A stretch of DNA of 64,000 bases, from NCBI RefSeq assembly GCF_038561935.1, contig NZ_CP102770.1, positions 7,936,001 to 8,000,000 of the forward strand. Direction: 5' to 3'. Source of the stretch: Myxococcus stipitatus (GTDB lineage Bacteria; Myxococcota; Myxococcia; Myxococcales; Myxococcaceae). Under the pieces are notes generated by a model. That model was not told the origin of the DNA and did not search any database. It was given only the letters and a program-made list of their open reading frames with translations. Shown piece by piece: positions 17,298-27,002 of the stretch. The position numbers and the translations under genes are program-made. Within the stretch, counting starts at the first letter, position 1; every line of letters begins with the position of its first letter.

Positions 17298-17986
17298 ACC
17301 ACCATCCGCCGCGCCGCCTTGACGCCGTCCTCGTCCGAGACAATCTGCCCGCGCTCCAGGCGCACCGTGCGCTTCTGGTAGCGCGACAGCAGCGTGGCGT
17401 CGTGCGTGGCCACAATCACGGTGGTGCCTCGGATGTTCACCTGGGTGAGCAGGTCCATGATTTCGACGGTGAGCGCCGGGTCCAGGTTTCCCGTGGGCTC
17501 GTCCGCGAGCAGGATGGTCGGGTCGTTGACGAGCGCGCGCGCAATCACCACGCGCTGCTGCTCTCCACCCGAGAGCCGCAGCGGGAACGAGTCCGCCTTG
17601 TGCTCCAGGCCCACCAGCTTCAGCATCCGCCGCACCTTGTCGCGAGCCTCCGCGCGAGGCACGCCCAGCACGTCCAGCGTGAAGGACACGTTGTCCTCCA
17701 CCGTCCGGTGCGGGAGCAGCTTGAAGTCCTGGAACACCACCCCGATGTTGCGCCGCAGGTACGGCACGGCGGACTCGCGGATGCGGGCGATGTTGCGGCC
17801 CCCCACCAGAATCTGCCCCTTGGTGGCCTTCTCCGCGCAGAAGATGAGCTTGAGCAGCGTCGTCTTCCCGGCGCCGGACGGGCCCGTGAGGAAGACGAAC
17901 TCGCCCTTCTCCACGCTGAGGTTGATGTCCGAGAGGACCGGCGGATCGCCGGGATACGCCTTGTAGACGTGGAAGAATTGAATCAT
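17294..17986 (-). CDS. ftsE: Cell division ATP-binding protein FtsE
   Basis: A 230-residue ABC ATPase. The start MIQFFHVYKAYPGDPPVLSD is typical of FtsE. Walker A GPSGAGKTTLLK, the Q-loop VFQDFKLLPHRTVEDNV, the signature LSGGEQQRVVIARAL, Walker B ILLADEPTGNLDP and the switch His in VIVATHDATLL are all complete. It powers FtsX at the septum to switch on wall cleavage. First gene of a three-gene overlapping unit ftsE-ftsX-envC-like. The region upstream (17987-18108) is shared with a divergent transporter gene; no clear promoter was picked out. Confidence 0.95.
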   Translation of the reverse strand: MIQFFHVYKAYPGDPPVLSDINLSVEKGEFVFLTGPSGAGKTTLLKLIFCAEKATKGQILVGGRNIARIRESAVPYLRRNIGVVFQDFKLLPHRTVEDNVSFTLDVLGVPRAEARDKVRRMLKLVGLEHKADSFPLRLSGGEQQRVVIARALVNDPTILLADEPTGNLDPALTVEIMDLLTQVNIRGTTVIVATHDATLLSRYQKRTVRLERGQIVSDEDGVKAARRMVV

Positions 17987-18108
17987 GGCGCGGCGCGGAA
18001 GGAGTCCAACCTACCACGGCCGGGCCGAAGCGCCCCACGCATCCCAGGCGGATGGCGGGGGTTTCCCCTCCCACCCTCGGCATCACCTGTGCGACGGTGC
18101 CACGCCAT

Positions 18109-19581
<1,473 letters not shown>

Positions 19582-19604
19582 CCGGGGAGGTCACACGCTC
19601 GAGG

Positions 19605-20162
19605 CTACTGCTCGCCCTCGCCCGCCAGGTAGCTGAGGATGACCTCGTCCAGGCTCTTCTCGGAGATGAGGTCCTCTCCAAACAGCGTCTCCACGCCCAC
19701 TTCGTTGATCTTGGGCTTCTCCTTGAGGGCCCGCGCGGCGGCGACCTCGGGAGGGAGCAACGGAGGCTGGGGCGCGACGACGGGCTGCACCGGACGGGGC
19801 GCCATCGACTGCCCGGGCTGCATCTTCACCTGCGAGGAGTCCGCCTCCGTGGCGAGCTGACCGGGCTGATAGTGTCGGGCGGTGGACTCGTAGTTGTCGT
19901 ACACGCCGTTGATGAGGTTTCGCAGCATCTCCTTGTGCTGCTCCTCCATCAACTCGCGGACGACCTCCGCCAGGCTCTCCGCGTTGAGGATGTCCGAGTA
20001 GGACGTCTTCTTCGACGCGAGGATGTTCCCGCCCACGAACAGGTGGGTGATGATGTGGGGATTGTTGACGCCCGAGTCCTCGGTCTGGACGTGGTAGACC
20101 TTCCCCTTGTGCTTGATGTTGTGGTTGAAGCCGGTGACGGCCTTCTCGAAGGTTTTCGTCAT
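19605..20162 (-). CDS. Conserved hypothetical protein
   Basis: Read from MTKTFEKAVTGFNHNIKHKG the product is 185 residues and has no signal peptide. The N-terminal ~95 residues look conserved and compact (KGKVYHVQTEDSGVNNPHII, THLFVGGNILASKKTSYSDI, and a helix LAEVVRELMEEQHKEMLRNL). The middle is a low-complexity Pro/Gln/Ala linker, and the end is a short acidic stretch, EKSLDEVILSYLAGEGEQ. I recall the N-terminal block as a conserved hypothetical in myxobacteria but know no function. An in-frame ATG 12 codons upstream is possible. It is divergent from carF. Confidence 0.75.
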   Translation of the reverse strand: MTKTFEKAVTGFNHNIKHKGKVYHVQTEDSGVNNPHIITHLFVGGNILASKKTSYSDILNAESLAEVVRELMEEQHKEMLRNLINGVYDNYESTARHYQPGQLATEADSSQVKMQPGQSMAPRPVQPVVAPQPPLLPPEVAAARALKEKPKINEVGVETLFGEDLISEKSLDEVILSYLAGEGEQ

Positions 20163-20328
20163 TGCCGAGTGGGCGGACCGTACCAGTCGCTTCCCCACGA
20201 CACAAGGTAAGCGTCAACCCCGCATGTCCCGCCATGGCGCCTGGCCGCCTGGGACCCACGCAATTCTTGCGGCCGCCGCCCGTCCGCCCCGTCGCCGACC
20301 TCCAGTGCGACTACGAACTTCCGGTCCG

Positions 20329-20358
20329 TTGAAAAGCCGAAAGCGACTGGGGTACGTA
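20329..20358 (+). promoter_or_regulatory. Weak promoter candidate upstream of carF
   Basis: TTGAAA (20329-20334) is followed after 18 bases by TACGTA (20353-20358). The -35 is good and the -10 poor. The remainder of the 246-base gap shows no gene, apart from the palindrome listed next. Confidence 0.25.
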
Positions 20359-20373
20359 CAGGGCTGCGGGTGC

Positions 20374-20385
20374 GTTGATCAACGG
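20374..20385. promoter_or_regulatory. 12-bp perfect palindrome just upstream of carF
   Basis: CGTTGATCAACG is its own reverse complement and lies 23 bases before the carF ATG, downstream of the promoter candidate. The position would suit an operator bound by a dimeric repressor. No regulator can be assigned. Confidence 0.35.
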
Positions 20386-20408
20386 CGCCAACGTCCAGGA
20401 CTCCACGG

Positions 20409-21269
20409 ATGAAGAAGACGAACGAGATCAAGACCCAGGTTCGCCTCCAGGACGCGCAAGCCCTGGCGGACGGCTATTCCCCCGCGATTCGCGCCATGGA
20501 GATTGGCGCCATCGTCAGCTTCATGGCGCTGGAGCTGTTCCTGGTGTACCGGCTGTACGCCAATCCACACGGCGGGCCGTGGCTCCTGCTGAGCGCGGTG
20601 CTCCTGGGCTACCTGGCCGCGGACTTCGTCTCCGGCTTCGTCCACTGGATGGGCGACACGTGGGGCTCCACGAACATGCCCATCCTGGGCAAGGCCCTCA
20701 TCCGCCCCTTCCGCGAGCACCACGTCGACGAGAAGGCCATCACCCGCCACGACTTCGTGGAGACCAACGGCAACAACTGCCTCATCTCCCTGCCCGTGGC
20801 CGTGGCCGCCGTCTCCATGCCGCTGAGCAACTCCGGCTGGGTGTTCTGCGCCAGCTTCCTGGGCGCGATGATTTTCTGGGTGATGGCGACCAACCAGTTC
20901 CACAAGTGGTCGCACATGGACACGCCGCCGGCGCTCATCGGCTTCCTGCAGCGCATCCACCTCATCCTGCCCCCGGCGCACCACCGCATCCACCACACCG
21001 CGCCGTTCAACAAGTACTACTGCATCACCGTGGGCTGGCTGAACTGGCCGCTCAACGCCGTGAGCTTCTTCCCGCAGATGGAGCGGCTGGTCACCCGCGT
21101 CACCGGCCTGGTGCCGCGCGAGGACGACATCGGGGATGAGGCAGCGCGTGCGCTGGTGGAGGTCCAGGGCGCGACCCAAGCCCCCGTCGTCCAGGCGGCC
21201 AAGGAGCTGCTCACCAAGGCCACCACCGAGGACACCGCGCCGGCGCCCGCACCCACGCGCCCGTCCTGA
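20409..21269 (+). CDS. carF: CarF-type plasmanylethanolamine desaturase
   Basis: A 286-residue membrane protein of the Kua/TMEM189/CarF family. CarF of M. xanthus makes the vinyl-ether bond of plasmalogens, and these lipids are needed to sense singlet oxygen and switch on carotenoid synthesis. The His-rich di-iron signature is intact: HWMGDTWG (H79), FREHHVDEKAITRHDFVETN (H104, H105, H114), NQFHKWSH (H165, H169) and PPAHHRIHH (H191, H192, H195, H196). Hydrophobic segments lie at about 31-50, 58-76 and 130-160. The C-terminal ~40 residues are an Ala/Pro/Thr-rich tail. It stands alone, with no carotenoid genes in this window. The ATG is at 20409, preceded by a palindrome. Confidence 0.9.
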   Translation: MKKTNEIKTQVRLQDAQALADGYSPAIRAMEIGAIVSFMALELFLVYRLYANPHGGPWLLLSAVLLGYLAADFVSGFVHWMGDTWGSTNMPILGKALIRPFREHHVDEKAITRHDFVETNGNNCLISLPVAVAAVSMPLSNSGWVFCASFLGAMIFWVMATNQFHKWSHMDTPPALIGFLQRIHLILPPAHHRIHHTAPFNKYYCITVGWLNWPLNAVSFFPQMERLVTRVTGLVPREDDIGDEAARALVEVQGATQAPVVQAAKELLTKATTEDTAPAPAPTRPS

Positions 21270-21294
21270 GCGCCGAGCGCGGGCACCCGCCGCG

Positions 21295-22107
21295 TCAGAA
21301 CTTCAGGTCCACCTGCTCCGCGCTCGCGATGGGCCGGCCCAGGAACCGGGCGCCCACCTCGGTGAAGCGCTCCGGCACGTCCGTGACGAAGTACGTGTGA
21401 GACGGCATGCTCGTCGCGGGCGCCAGCAGCTCCATGCCCTCCAGCAGCGCCACCACGGCCTGCGCGGTGGCCTCCGCCGAGTCCACCAGCGCGACCCGCG
21501 GCCCCACCACCTCCTGGATGACGCCCTTGAGCAGCGGGTAGTGCGTGCACCCGAGCACCAGGGTGTCCACGCCGTCGCGAGCGAACTCGCCCAGGTACTC
21601 GCGCGCCGTCAGCATGGGCACGTCTCCGGTGGTCCACCCCTCCTCCGCCAGCGGCACGAAGAGCGGACACGCGCGGGCCTTCACCCTCACCCGTGGGTCC
21701 TGGGCCTCGAGCGCGCGCTGGTAGGCCCCCGAGCGGATGGTGCCCTGCGTGCCGATGACGCCCACGCCGCCGCCCTGGGTGCGCGCCAGCGCCGCCTGGG
21801 CGCCCGGACCAATCACGCCCACCACCGGCACAGGCAGCGCCGCCTCCAGCGCGGGCAGCGCCACGGACGACGCCGTGTTGCACGCCACCACGAGCAGCTT
21901 GATGCCTCGCTCAAGGAGGAACTCCGCGTTCTTCAGCGAGTAGCGCGTCACCACCTCGCCGGACTTGGTGCCGTAGGGAACGCGCGCCGTGTCCCCCAGA
22001 TACACCGTGCTCTCATGGGGGAGGTGCTCCATGAGCGACTTGAGGACCGTGAGCCCTCCAACACCTGAATCGAAGACACCAATGGGACTGTGGCTGGCTT
22101 GCCGCAT
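21295..22107 (-). CDS. murI: Glutamate racemase
   Basis: A 270-residue cytoplasmic enzyme that makes D-glutamate for peptidoglycan. The signature IGVFDSGVGGLTVLKSL (Asp 13, Ser 14), the first catalytic Cys in VVACNTASS (C76) and the second in LGCTHYPLL (C187) are all present, as is GDTARVPYGTKS, which binds substrate. Start at MRQASHSPIGVFD; an upstream in-frame ATG at 22161 would add 18 residues not typical of the family and would lie inside the terminator hairpin. The gene is convergent with carF, with a 25-base gap. Confidence 0.95.
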   Translation of the reverse strand: MRQASHSPIGVFDSGVGGLTVLKSLMEHLPHESTVYLGDTARVPYGTKSGEVVTRYSLKNAEFLLERGIKLLVVACNTASSVALPALEAALPVPVVGVIGPGAQAALARTQGGGVGVIGTQGTIRSGAYQRALEAQDPRVRVKARACPLFVPLAEEGWTTGDVPMLTAREYLGEFARDGVDTLVLGCTHYPLLKGVIQEVVGPRVALVDSAEATAQAVVALLEGMELLAPATSMPSHTYFVTDVPERFTEVGARFLGRPIASAEQVDLKF

Positions 22108-22160
22108 GCCCGGTGTCCCTATCACGTTTGGTGCCAACACCACGGCCCGCCCCAAAGCCA

Positions 22161-22193
22161 AAGAGGGCCGGAGCCATGGGCTCCGACCCTCTT
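22161..22193 (-). terminator. Intrinsic terminator after the repeat lipoprotein gene
   Basis: A 15-bp stem with one non-complementary pair (AAGAGGGCCGGAGCC at 22161-22175 against GGCTCCGACCCTCTT at 22179-22193) closes on a three-base loop. On the minus strand it is preceded by A/G and followed by T-rich TTTGGCTTT, the expected layout of a rho-independent terminator for the gene ending at 22222. Confidence 0.75.
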
Positions 22194-22221
22194 GTTCACC
22201 CCACGAGCGAGTGAGCTCGGG

Positions 22222-23511
22222 CTACCGGGGGAACATCGACACGAGCAGCGCGTTCTGCGGCCCCGGGAACTGGTGCCCCACGATGTCGACGTACACGCTG
22301 TCGTCCACCGAGAAGTACTCCACGCCCGTGCTCGTCCGCGCCTTCATCTCCACCTCGTAGCGGCCCGGACGGAGGAACTCGAAGACCACCGGCGCGTCGT
22401 TGCAGCCGTGCCGGTCGCCGACGATGCCGTACACCCACTCGCCGGTGAAGACGTCGCGGAAGTTGATGGCCACCTCGGAGATGCCCGCCTGGGAGCAGCT
22501 CTGCGCCGAACCACCCGAGCGCAGCTCCCACTTGATGGACGCCCCGCCAATCACCCACATCCTGGCCACCACCGTCTTCGTCTCGCCGGACCGGACCGAG
22601 AACCGGCTGGTGTAGTGGTACCAGGGACGCCCCTGCCCATCGATGGCGACCAGCTGCAGGTCGTGGTCGCCCGGGGTCAGCGACGGCGTGGTGACACCCA
22701 CCCCCACGCGCCCCTCCGAGCAGCTGAAGCGCACCCACTGGCCCCCATCCACGCGGGCATCCACCGACGCCACTCCTGCCTGGCCACAGCCCACCGCGCT
22801 GCTCCCCGCCTCGAACTCCCACTGGATGGACGCAAAGCTGGCGGTGCTGCGCAGCGTGGCGGTGTAGGACGTCGGCTCACCGTAGCGGGTCGAGAAGCGG
22901 CCCACGTGGCTGTAGAGCGTGCGCCGCTGGGAATCGAGGCCGACGAGCTCCAGGTTGTGCTCGCCCGGCTCCAGGTACGGCGTCTTGATGCTGTTGCCAC
23001 CGAAGCCCTGCGCGCAGTCGAAGCGCGCCCACTCGCCCCCATCCACCCGAGCCTCCACGGTGACCACGCCCGCCCGGCTGCACGAATCCCCGTTGGGGAA
23101 CAGCCAGTTGAGGTACGCGAAGGACGGCGCGGCGCCGATCGGCGTGAGGTCGATGTCCACCGTCACGTCGCCACCGACGCGGAACGTGCCGCTCACCTCG
23201 TACAGCTCCCGGCCCGCATAGCTGACGGCCACCAGGTTGAAGCTGTAGGTGCCCGGCTCGAAGTCGTGCAGCACGATGCCGTCGAAGCCGTTCGCCTGGC
23301 ACGGGTAGCGGCCGTCATTGGCCAGCCGCTCGCCGGGAATCGTGATGTTCACGCCCTTGATGTCGCGGTCCTCGTCGCAGCGCAGACCAGCGAACGTCCA
23401 GCGGAACGTCACATCGCCCGGGTCGTCGTAATAGGGGTCGTTGTCGTGGACGATACAACCGGTGGAGACCGCCGCCAGGCAGAGGAATGCAACCAGCAGT
23501 CTGGAGTTCAT
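22222..23511 (-). CDS. Lipoprotein of four tandem beta-sandwich repeats
   Basis: From MNSRLLVAFLCLAAVSTGC the protein is 429 residues with lipobox STGC (Cys 19) and an acidic tether. The rest is four ~95-residue repeats. Repeats 2 and 3 are the clearest, sharing a Trp-x-Phe strand, CxxAGV, VxARVDGGxWxRFxC, TPxLxPGxHxLxLV and RFSxRxGE. Each repeat carries a probable Cys pair. Repeats 1 and 4 are diverged; 4 has an insertion around FRDVFTGEWVYG. The pattern suggests surface-exposed Ig-like or carbohydrate-binding-like beta domains. No catalytic residues seen; function unknown. The start was placed at the internal ATG because the 15 residues before it would spoil the signal peptide. A terminator follows; upstream is shared with divergent tolQ. 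Confidence 0.8.
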   Translation of the reverse strand: MNSRLLVAFLCLAAVSTGCIVHDNDPYYDDPGDVTFRWTFAGLRCDEDRDIKGVNITIPGERLANDGRYPCQANGFDGIVLHDFEPGTYSFNLVAVSYAGRELYEVSGTFRVGGDVTVDIDLTPIGAAPSFAYLNWLFPNGDSCSRAGVVTVEARVDGGEWARFDCAQGFGGNSIKTPYLEPGEHNLELVGLDSQRRTLYSHVGRFSTRYGEPTSYTATLRSTASFASIQWEFEAGSSAVGCGQAGVASVDARVDGGQWVRFSCSEGRVGVGVTTPSLTPGDHDLQLVAIDGQGRPWYHYTSRFSVRSGETKTVVARMWVIGGASIKWELRSGGSAQSCSQAGISEVAINFRDVFTGEWVYGIVGDRHGCNDAPVVFEFLRPGRYEVEMKARTSTGVEYFSVDDSVYVDIVGHQFPGPQNALLVSMFPR

Positions 23512-23673
23512 GGGGGCAACCTGTCTTGGGGTGATGAGGTGTTCGGCCCGTTTCAATCACCTCGGACGACCCCTTGCGGGAATTATTCATCCCTGCGGCC
23601 AGGTAACCACAAGCAGCCGGCCGAGCCCCGTTTGTTTGACCCAGTTGTAGCGGAGTGTTACGCGCTCCACCTC

Positions 23674-24384
23674 ATGACGCCCCACCTGCCCCTGGCGCTC
23701 GGCGCCATGAACTACGTGGAGATCATCCGCGACGCTTCCTTCATCGAGCTGGCCGTCCTGCTGCTCCTGATGGGAGTCTCCGTGGCTTCCTGGGCCCTCA
23801 TCGCGATGAAGGCCTCCCAGCTCGCCAAGGCACGCGCACAGTCTCTCACCTTCCTCGACACCTTCTGGAAGGCGTCCCGCCTGGAGGCCATCTACCAGAC
23901 GGCCCAGAAGCTCGACGCCTCGCCCCTGTCCAAGGTCTTCTGCGCCGGCTACGAGGAGCTGACCAAGCTGGCCCAGGCCAAGGAAGGCGGCGCCGAGGGC
24001 GCCATGGCCGAGCGGCTGGGCGGAATCGAGAACGTGGAGCGCGCGCTCAACCGCGCCTCGACGTCGCAAATCACGGAGCTGGAGGCGCGCGTGTCGTTCC
24101 TCGGCACGGTGGGCGCGGCGTCCCCCTTCGTGGGCCTGTTCGGCACCGTCATCGGCATCCTCAGCGCGTTCAACCAGATTGCCGAGCAGGGCAACGCCAC
24201 GCTGGCCACGGTGGCGGCGCCGGTGGGCAACGCGCTCTTCGCCACGGCGGCGGGCCTGTTCGCGGCGATTCCGGCCGTGGTCGCCTACAACTCGTTCGTC
24301 AGCCGCATCAAGGTGTTCGACACGGAGATGTCCAACTTCTCCGCGGACTTCCTCAACATCATCAAGCGTCACTTCTTCCGGTAG
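23674..24384 (+). CDS. tolQ: TolQ/ExbB-family proton channel protein
   Basis: A 236-residue inner-membrane protein. The first helix is FIELAVLLLLMGVSVASWALIAM; after a cytoplasmic loop come the two conserved pore helices, in ASPFVGLFGTVIGILSAFNQIAEQGNATL-type sequence and in ATAAGLFAAIPAVVAYNSFV. The GxxGTVxG and N..AT....G motifs of MotA/TolQ/ExbB are intact. With TolR it uses the proton gradient to energise TolA. The ATG at 23674 was chosen; an ATG at 23707 (MNYVEI) is also possible. First gene of the tolQ-tolR-tolA-tolB run, transcribed away from the repeat lipoprotein gene. Confidence 0.92.
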   Translation: MTPHLPLALGAMNYVEIIRDASFIELAVLLLLMGVSVASWALIAMKASQLAKARAQSLTFLDTFWKASRLEAIYQTAQKLDASPLSKVFCAGYEELTKLAQAKEGGAEGAMAERLGGIENVERALNRASTSQITELEARVSFLGTVGAASPFVGLFGTVIGILSAFNQIAEQGNATLATVAAPVGNALFATAAGLFAAIPAVVAYNSFVSRIKVFDTEMSNFSADFLNIIKRHFFR

Positions 24385-24396
24385 GCGGAGGCGACC

Positions 24397-24870
24397 ATGG
24401 GAATGGGCGGAGGCAATCGCGGCGGTGGCCGCACCACGATGAGCGAAATCAACGTCACGCCGATGGTCGACGTGATGCTCGTGCTGCTCATCATCTTCAT
24501 GGTCACCGCGCCCCTCATCCAGCAGGGCGTGAAGGTGAACCTGCCGGAGACGAAGGCCGCGCCCGTGGAGGCGACGGAGAAGAAGGTCGTCCTCTCCATC
24601 GACGCGGGCAAGAAGGTCTACATCGGCGACGCCGAGGTGCCGATGGAGGAGCTGGAGACGAAGCTTGCCGCCAACGCCAAGGTGCAGGCGGACAAGGAAG
24701 TCTTCCTCCACGCCGACCGCGACGTGCCCTACGGCGTCGTCGTGGAGGTCATGGCGGCGGCGCAGCGCGCGGGCATCAATAACGTGGGGATGATCACGGA
24801 CCCTTCCACGGGGTCCAAGACGTCCAATGCCGCGTCGACCTCGAAGAAGCCGAAGGAGGCGAAGCGCTAG
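24397..24870 (+). CDS. tolR: TolR/ExbD-family protein
   Basis: A 157-residue protein with a Gly-rich N-terminus, the hallmark EINVTPMVDVMLVLLIIFMV with the proton-path Asp in VTPMVDV, and a periplasmic domain containing LPETKAAP and FLHADRDVPYGVVVEVM. It partners TolQ in the membrane motor. The C-terminus is a Lys/Ser-rich tail. It starts 12 bases after tolQ and ends 3 bases before the TonB/TolA-type gene. Confidence 0.93.
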   Translation: MGMGGGNRGGGRTTMSEINVTPMVDVMLVLLIIFMVTAPLIQQGVKVNLPETKAAPVEATEKKVVLSIDAGKKVYIGDAEVPMEELETKLAANAKVQADKEVFLHADRDVPYGVVVEVMAAAQRAGINNVGMITDPSTGSKTSNAASTSKKPKEAKR

Positions 24871-24873
24871 CCC

Positions 24874-25659
24874 ATGCACTCCGCGGTGAGCCACAGCCTG
24901 CTCGTCAGCCGCTCCGCGCGCGTGTCGCCGTTCGTCATCGCGTCGGTGGTGGGGCACATCGCCCTGCTGCTCGCCGCGGTGCTGTATGCGCGCTTCAACA
25001 GCGCGCCCCAGGTGGACCTGACCGCGCAGCCCATCCGCGCCACGCTGGTGCGGCTGGGCAAGCCTCGGGACGCCAAGCTCCTGCCGCGCAAGGAGCAGCT
25101 GCCTCCCCCTCCCAAGAACGTGGAGGCCCCCAAGCCCGCGCCGGAGGCGCCCCCCGCGCCCTCCTCCAACGCCGTCGCGGTGCCCATCCCCGGCGTCAAG
25201 CCGGAGCCGTCCTCCGCGCCCAAGCCCACGCCCGTCAAGGGTGAGCGGGAGGGCGAGGACCGGCGCAAGCGCCTCTTCGGCGCATTCGACAAGACGGCCA
25301 AGGCGGCCCCGGACGAAGAGCCCGAGGGCGCCGAGGACGGAGACCCCGACGGCGACTCGGCCACGGCCGAGGGCGAGCGCTACTTCGGCCTGCTCCAGGT
25401 CCAGGTGCGCCGGAACTACAGCGTCGCGGACACGATTCCGGAGTCGGAGCGCATGCACTTGAAGGCCCTGGTGGCGCTGCGCCTGGGCCGCTCGGGTGAA
25501 GTGCTCGATGTGAAGCTCACGAAGCCCAGTGGGAATGACTTGTTCGACTCGGCGGTCCTCGCCGCCGTCCGCAAGGCCTCTCCCTTCTCGCCTCCTCCCG
25601 ACCACCTTCGAGACGCGCTGCAGAAGAACGGCGTCAACCTGAGTTTCAACGCCCTATGA
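24874..25659 (+). CDS. tolA: TolA/TonB-type energy-transducing protein
   Basis: A 261-residue protein with one N-terminal membrane helix (FVIASVVGHIALLLAAVLYA), a Pro/Lys/Ala-rich periplasm-spanning linker, and a C-terminal TonB/TolA domain (YFGLLQVQVRRNYSVADTIP ... LVALRLGRSGEVLDVKLTKP ... FDSAVLAAVRKASPFSPPP). By its place between tolR and tolB it is the TolA of this system, though the C-terminal domain reads as a TonB_C-like fold and the linker is far shorter than in E. coli TolA. It links the inner-membrane motor to outer-membrane partners during constriction. Its stop overlaps the tolB start (ATGA). Confidence 0.82.
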   Translation: MHSAVSHSLLVSRSARVSPFVIASVVGHIALLLAAVLYARFNSAPQVDLTAQPIRATLVRLGKPRDAKLLPRKEQLPPPPKNVEAPKPAPEAPPAPSSNAVAVPIPGVKPEPSSAPKPTPVKGEREGEDRRKRLFGAFDKTAKAAPDEEPEGAEDGDPDGDSATAEGERYFGLLQVQVRRNYSVADTIPESERMHLKALVALRLGRSGEVLDVKLTKPSGNDLFDSAVLAAVRKASPFSPPPDHLRDALQKNGVNLSFNAL

Positions 25660-26948
25660 AAGCCCTGCTCCTCTCCCTCGTCCTCCTCCCGCTCGCCGCG
25701 CTCGCGCAGACGCCGACGATTGAAATCTCGGGCGCCAACTTCCGCCCGCTGCCCGTGGCGGTGCCCGCGCCGCTCGCCCAGAGCGAGGGCGCGAAGGAGA
25801 AGGCCAACACCTTCGACGCGGCCTTCACCTTCGACCTCTCCGCCTCCGGCATCCTCCAGGTGCTGGACCGCAAGAGCTTCACCGCCGACCCCAAGGAGGG
25901 CATGGCGGCCGGCACCATCACCTTCAGCCGCTGGGCGGACGTGGGCGCGGAGGCGCTGGTGAAGGTGTCGCTGGCGGACGACGCCGGCACGCTGCGCGGC
26001 GAGCTGCGCCTGTTCAACGTGGGCACCGGACGCGAGGACCTGAAGGTGACCAAGGACGCGCCGGCGAGCAACCCGTCGCTGCTGGCGCACCGCCTGGCGG
26101 ACGCGCTCTACCGGCACTTCACGCGCGAGCCCAGCCCCTTCCTGTCGCGCATCACCTACGTGCGCAAGGCGGGCAACAACCGCGACATCGCGGTGGCGGA
26201 CTGGGATGGCGGCAACCCCGTCGTCCTCACCAAGGGTGGCATCAACATCCTGCCCTCGCTGAGCAACGACGGCACGCAGGTGACCTACACGTCGTACCGC
26301 AAGAACCGCCCGGACCTCTACGTGCAGCGCCCGGGTGGCGAGGCGAAGATGGTCGTGTCCGACGGACAGATGATCACCGGCGGCGCCTTCTCTCCGGACG
26401 GCAAGCGCCTGGCGTACTCGCAGGCCGAGGGTGAGAGCGCGCAGATCTACGTGGCCAACGCGGACGGCTCCGGCGCCAAGGCCATCACCGACACGCCCTA
26501 CGGGCTGAACACCAGCCCCAGCTGGTCGCCTGACGGCAAGCGCATCGCGTTCGTCTCCAACCGCGGTGGCAGCCCGCAGATCTACATCATGGGCGCGGAT
26601 GGCTCGGGCGTGCGGCGGCTCACGTTCCAGGGCAACTACAACCAGACGCCGGACTGGTCTCCGCGCGGCGACCTCATCGTCTTCACCGCGCGCGACGAGC
26701 GCAACGCGTTCGACCTCTTCACCGTCAACGTGGAGACGGGCAAGGTGACGCGCATGACGCAGGACCAGGGCAACAACGAGGAGCCCGCGTTCTCGCCCAA
26801 CGGCCGGCTCATCCTCTTCACGTCCACCCGCGCGGGGGGCACGCAGCTCTTCGTGATGACGGCGGACGGCAACAACCAGCTCCCCCTCCGGGCGGAGAAG
26901 GGCACGCTGCTGACGCCGGACTGGGCCCCCCTGGCGGACGCCCAGTAG
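25656..26948 (+). CDS. tolB: Tol-Pal system beta-propeller protein TolB
   Basis: A 430-residue periplasmic protein. A signal peptide ends near ALAQTPT. An N-terminal alpha/beta domain (to about 150) contains FTFDLSASGILQVLDRKSF. A six-bladed beta-propeller follows, with repeats such as PSLSNDGTQVTYTSYRKNRP, GGAFSPDGKRLAYSQ, SPSWSPDGKRIAFVSNRGGS, QTPDWSPRGDLIVFTARDE and PAFSPNGRLILFTSTRAGG. TolB binds Pal and TolA. No pal or cpoB gene follows in this window; a PLP enzyme gene starts 54 bases later. Confidence 0.93.
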   Translation: MKALLLSLVLLPLAALAQTPTIEISGANFRPLPVAVPAPLAQSEGAKEKANTFDAAFTFDLSASGILQVLDRKSFTADPKEGMAAGTITFSRWADVGAEALVKVSLADDAGTLRGELRLFNVGTGREDLKVTKDAPASNPSLLAHRLADALYRHFTREPSPFLSRITYVRKAGNNRDIAVADWDGGNPVVLTKGGINILPSLSNDGTQVTYTSYRKNRPDLYVQRPGGEAKMVVSDGQMITGGAFSPDGKRLAYSQAEGESAQIYVANADGSGAKAITDTPYGLNTSPSWSPDGKRIAFVSNRGGSPQIYIMGADGSGVRRLTFQGNYNQTPDWSPRGDLIVFTARDERNAFDLFTVNVETGKVTRMTQDQGNNEEPAFSPNGRLILFTSTRAGGTQLFVMTADGNNQLPLRAEKGTLLTPDWAPLADAQ

Positions 26949-27002
26949 CCAGCACCGCCGGAGCGTTGACAGGGGGCGCCTGCTCGGGTCGAGTGCCCGG
27001 GC

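Noticed and set aside
23636-23664. TTGACC-based promoter for tolQ
   Set aside because: No acceptable -10 hexamer was found at 16-18 bases; too weak to list.
22090-23673. Upstream extension of tolQ to a 764-residue protein
   Set aside because: It lies antisense to the four-repeat lipoprotein; the TolQ fold starts at 23674.
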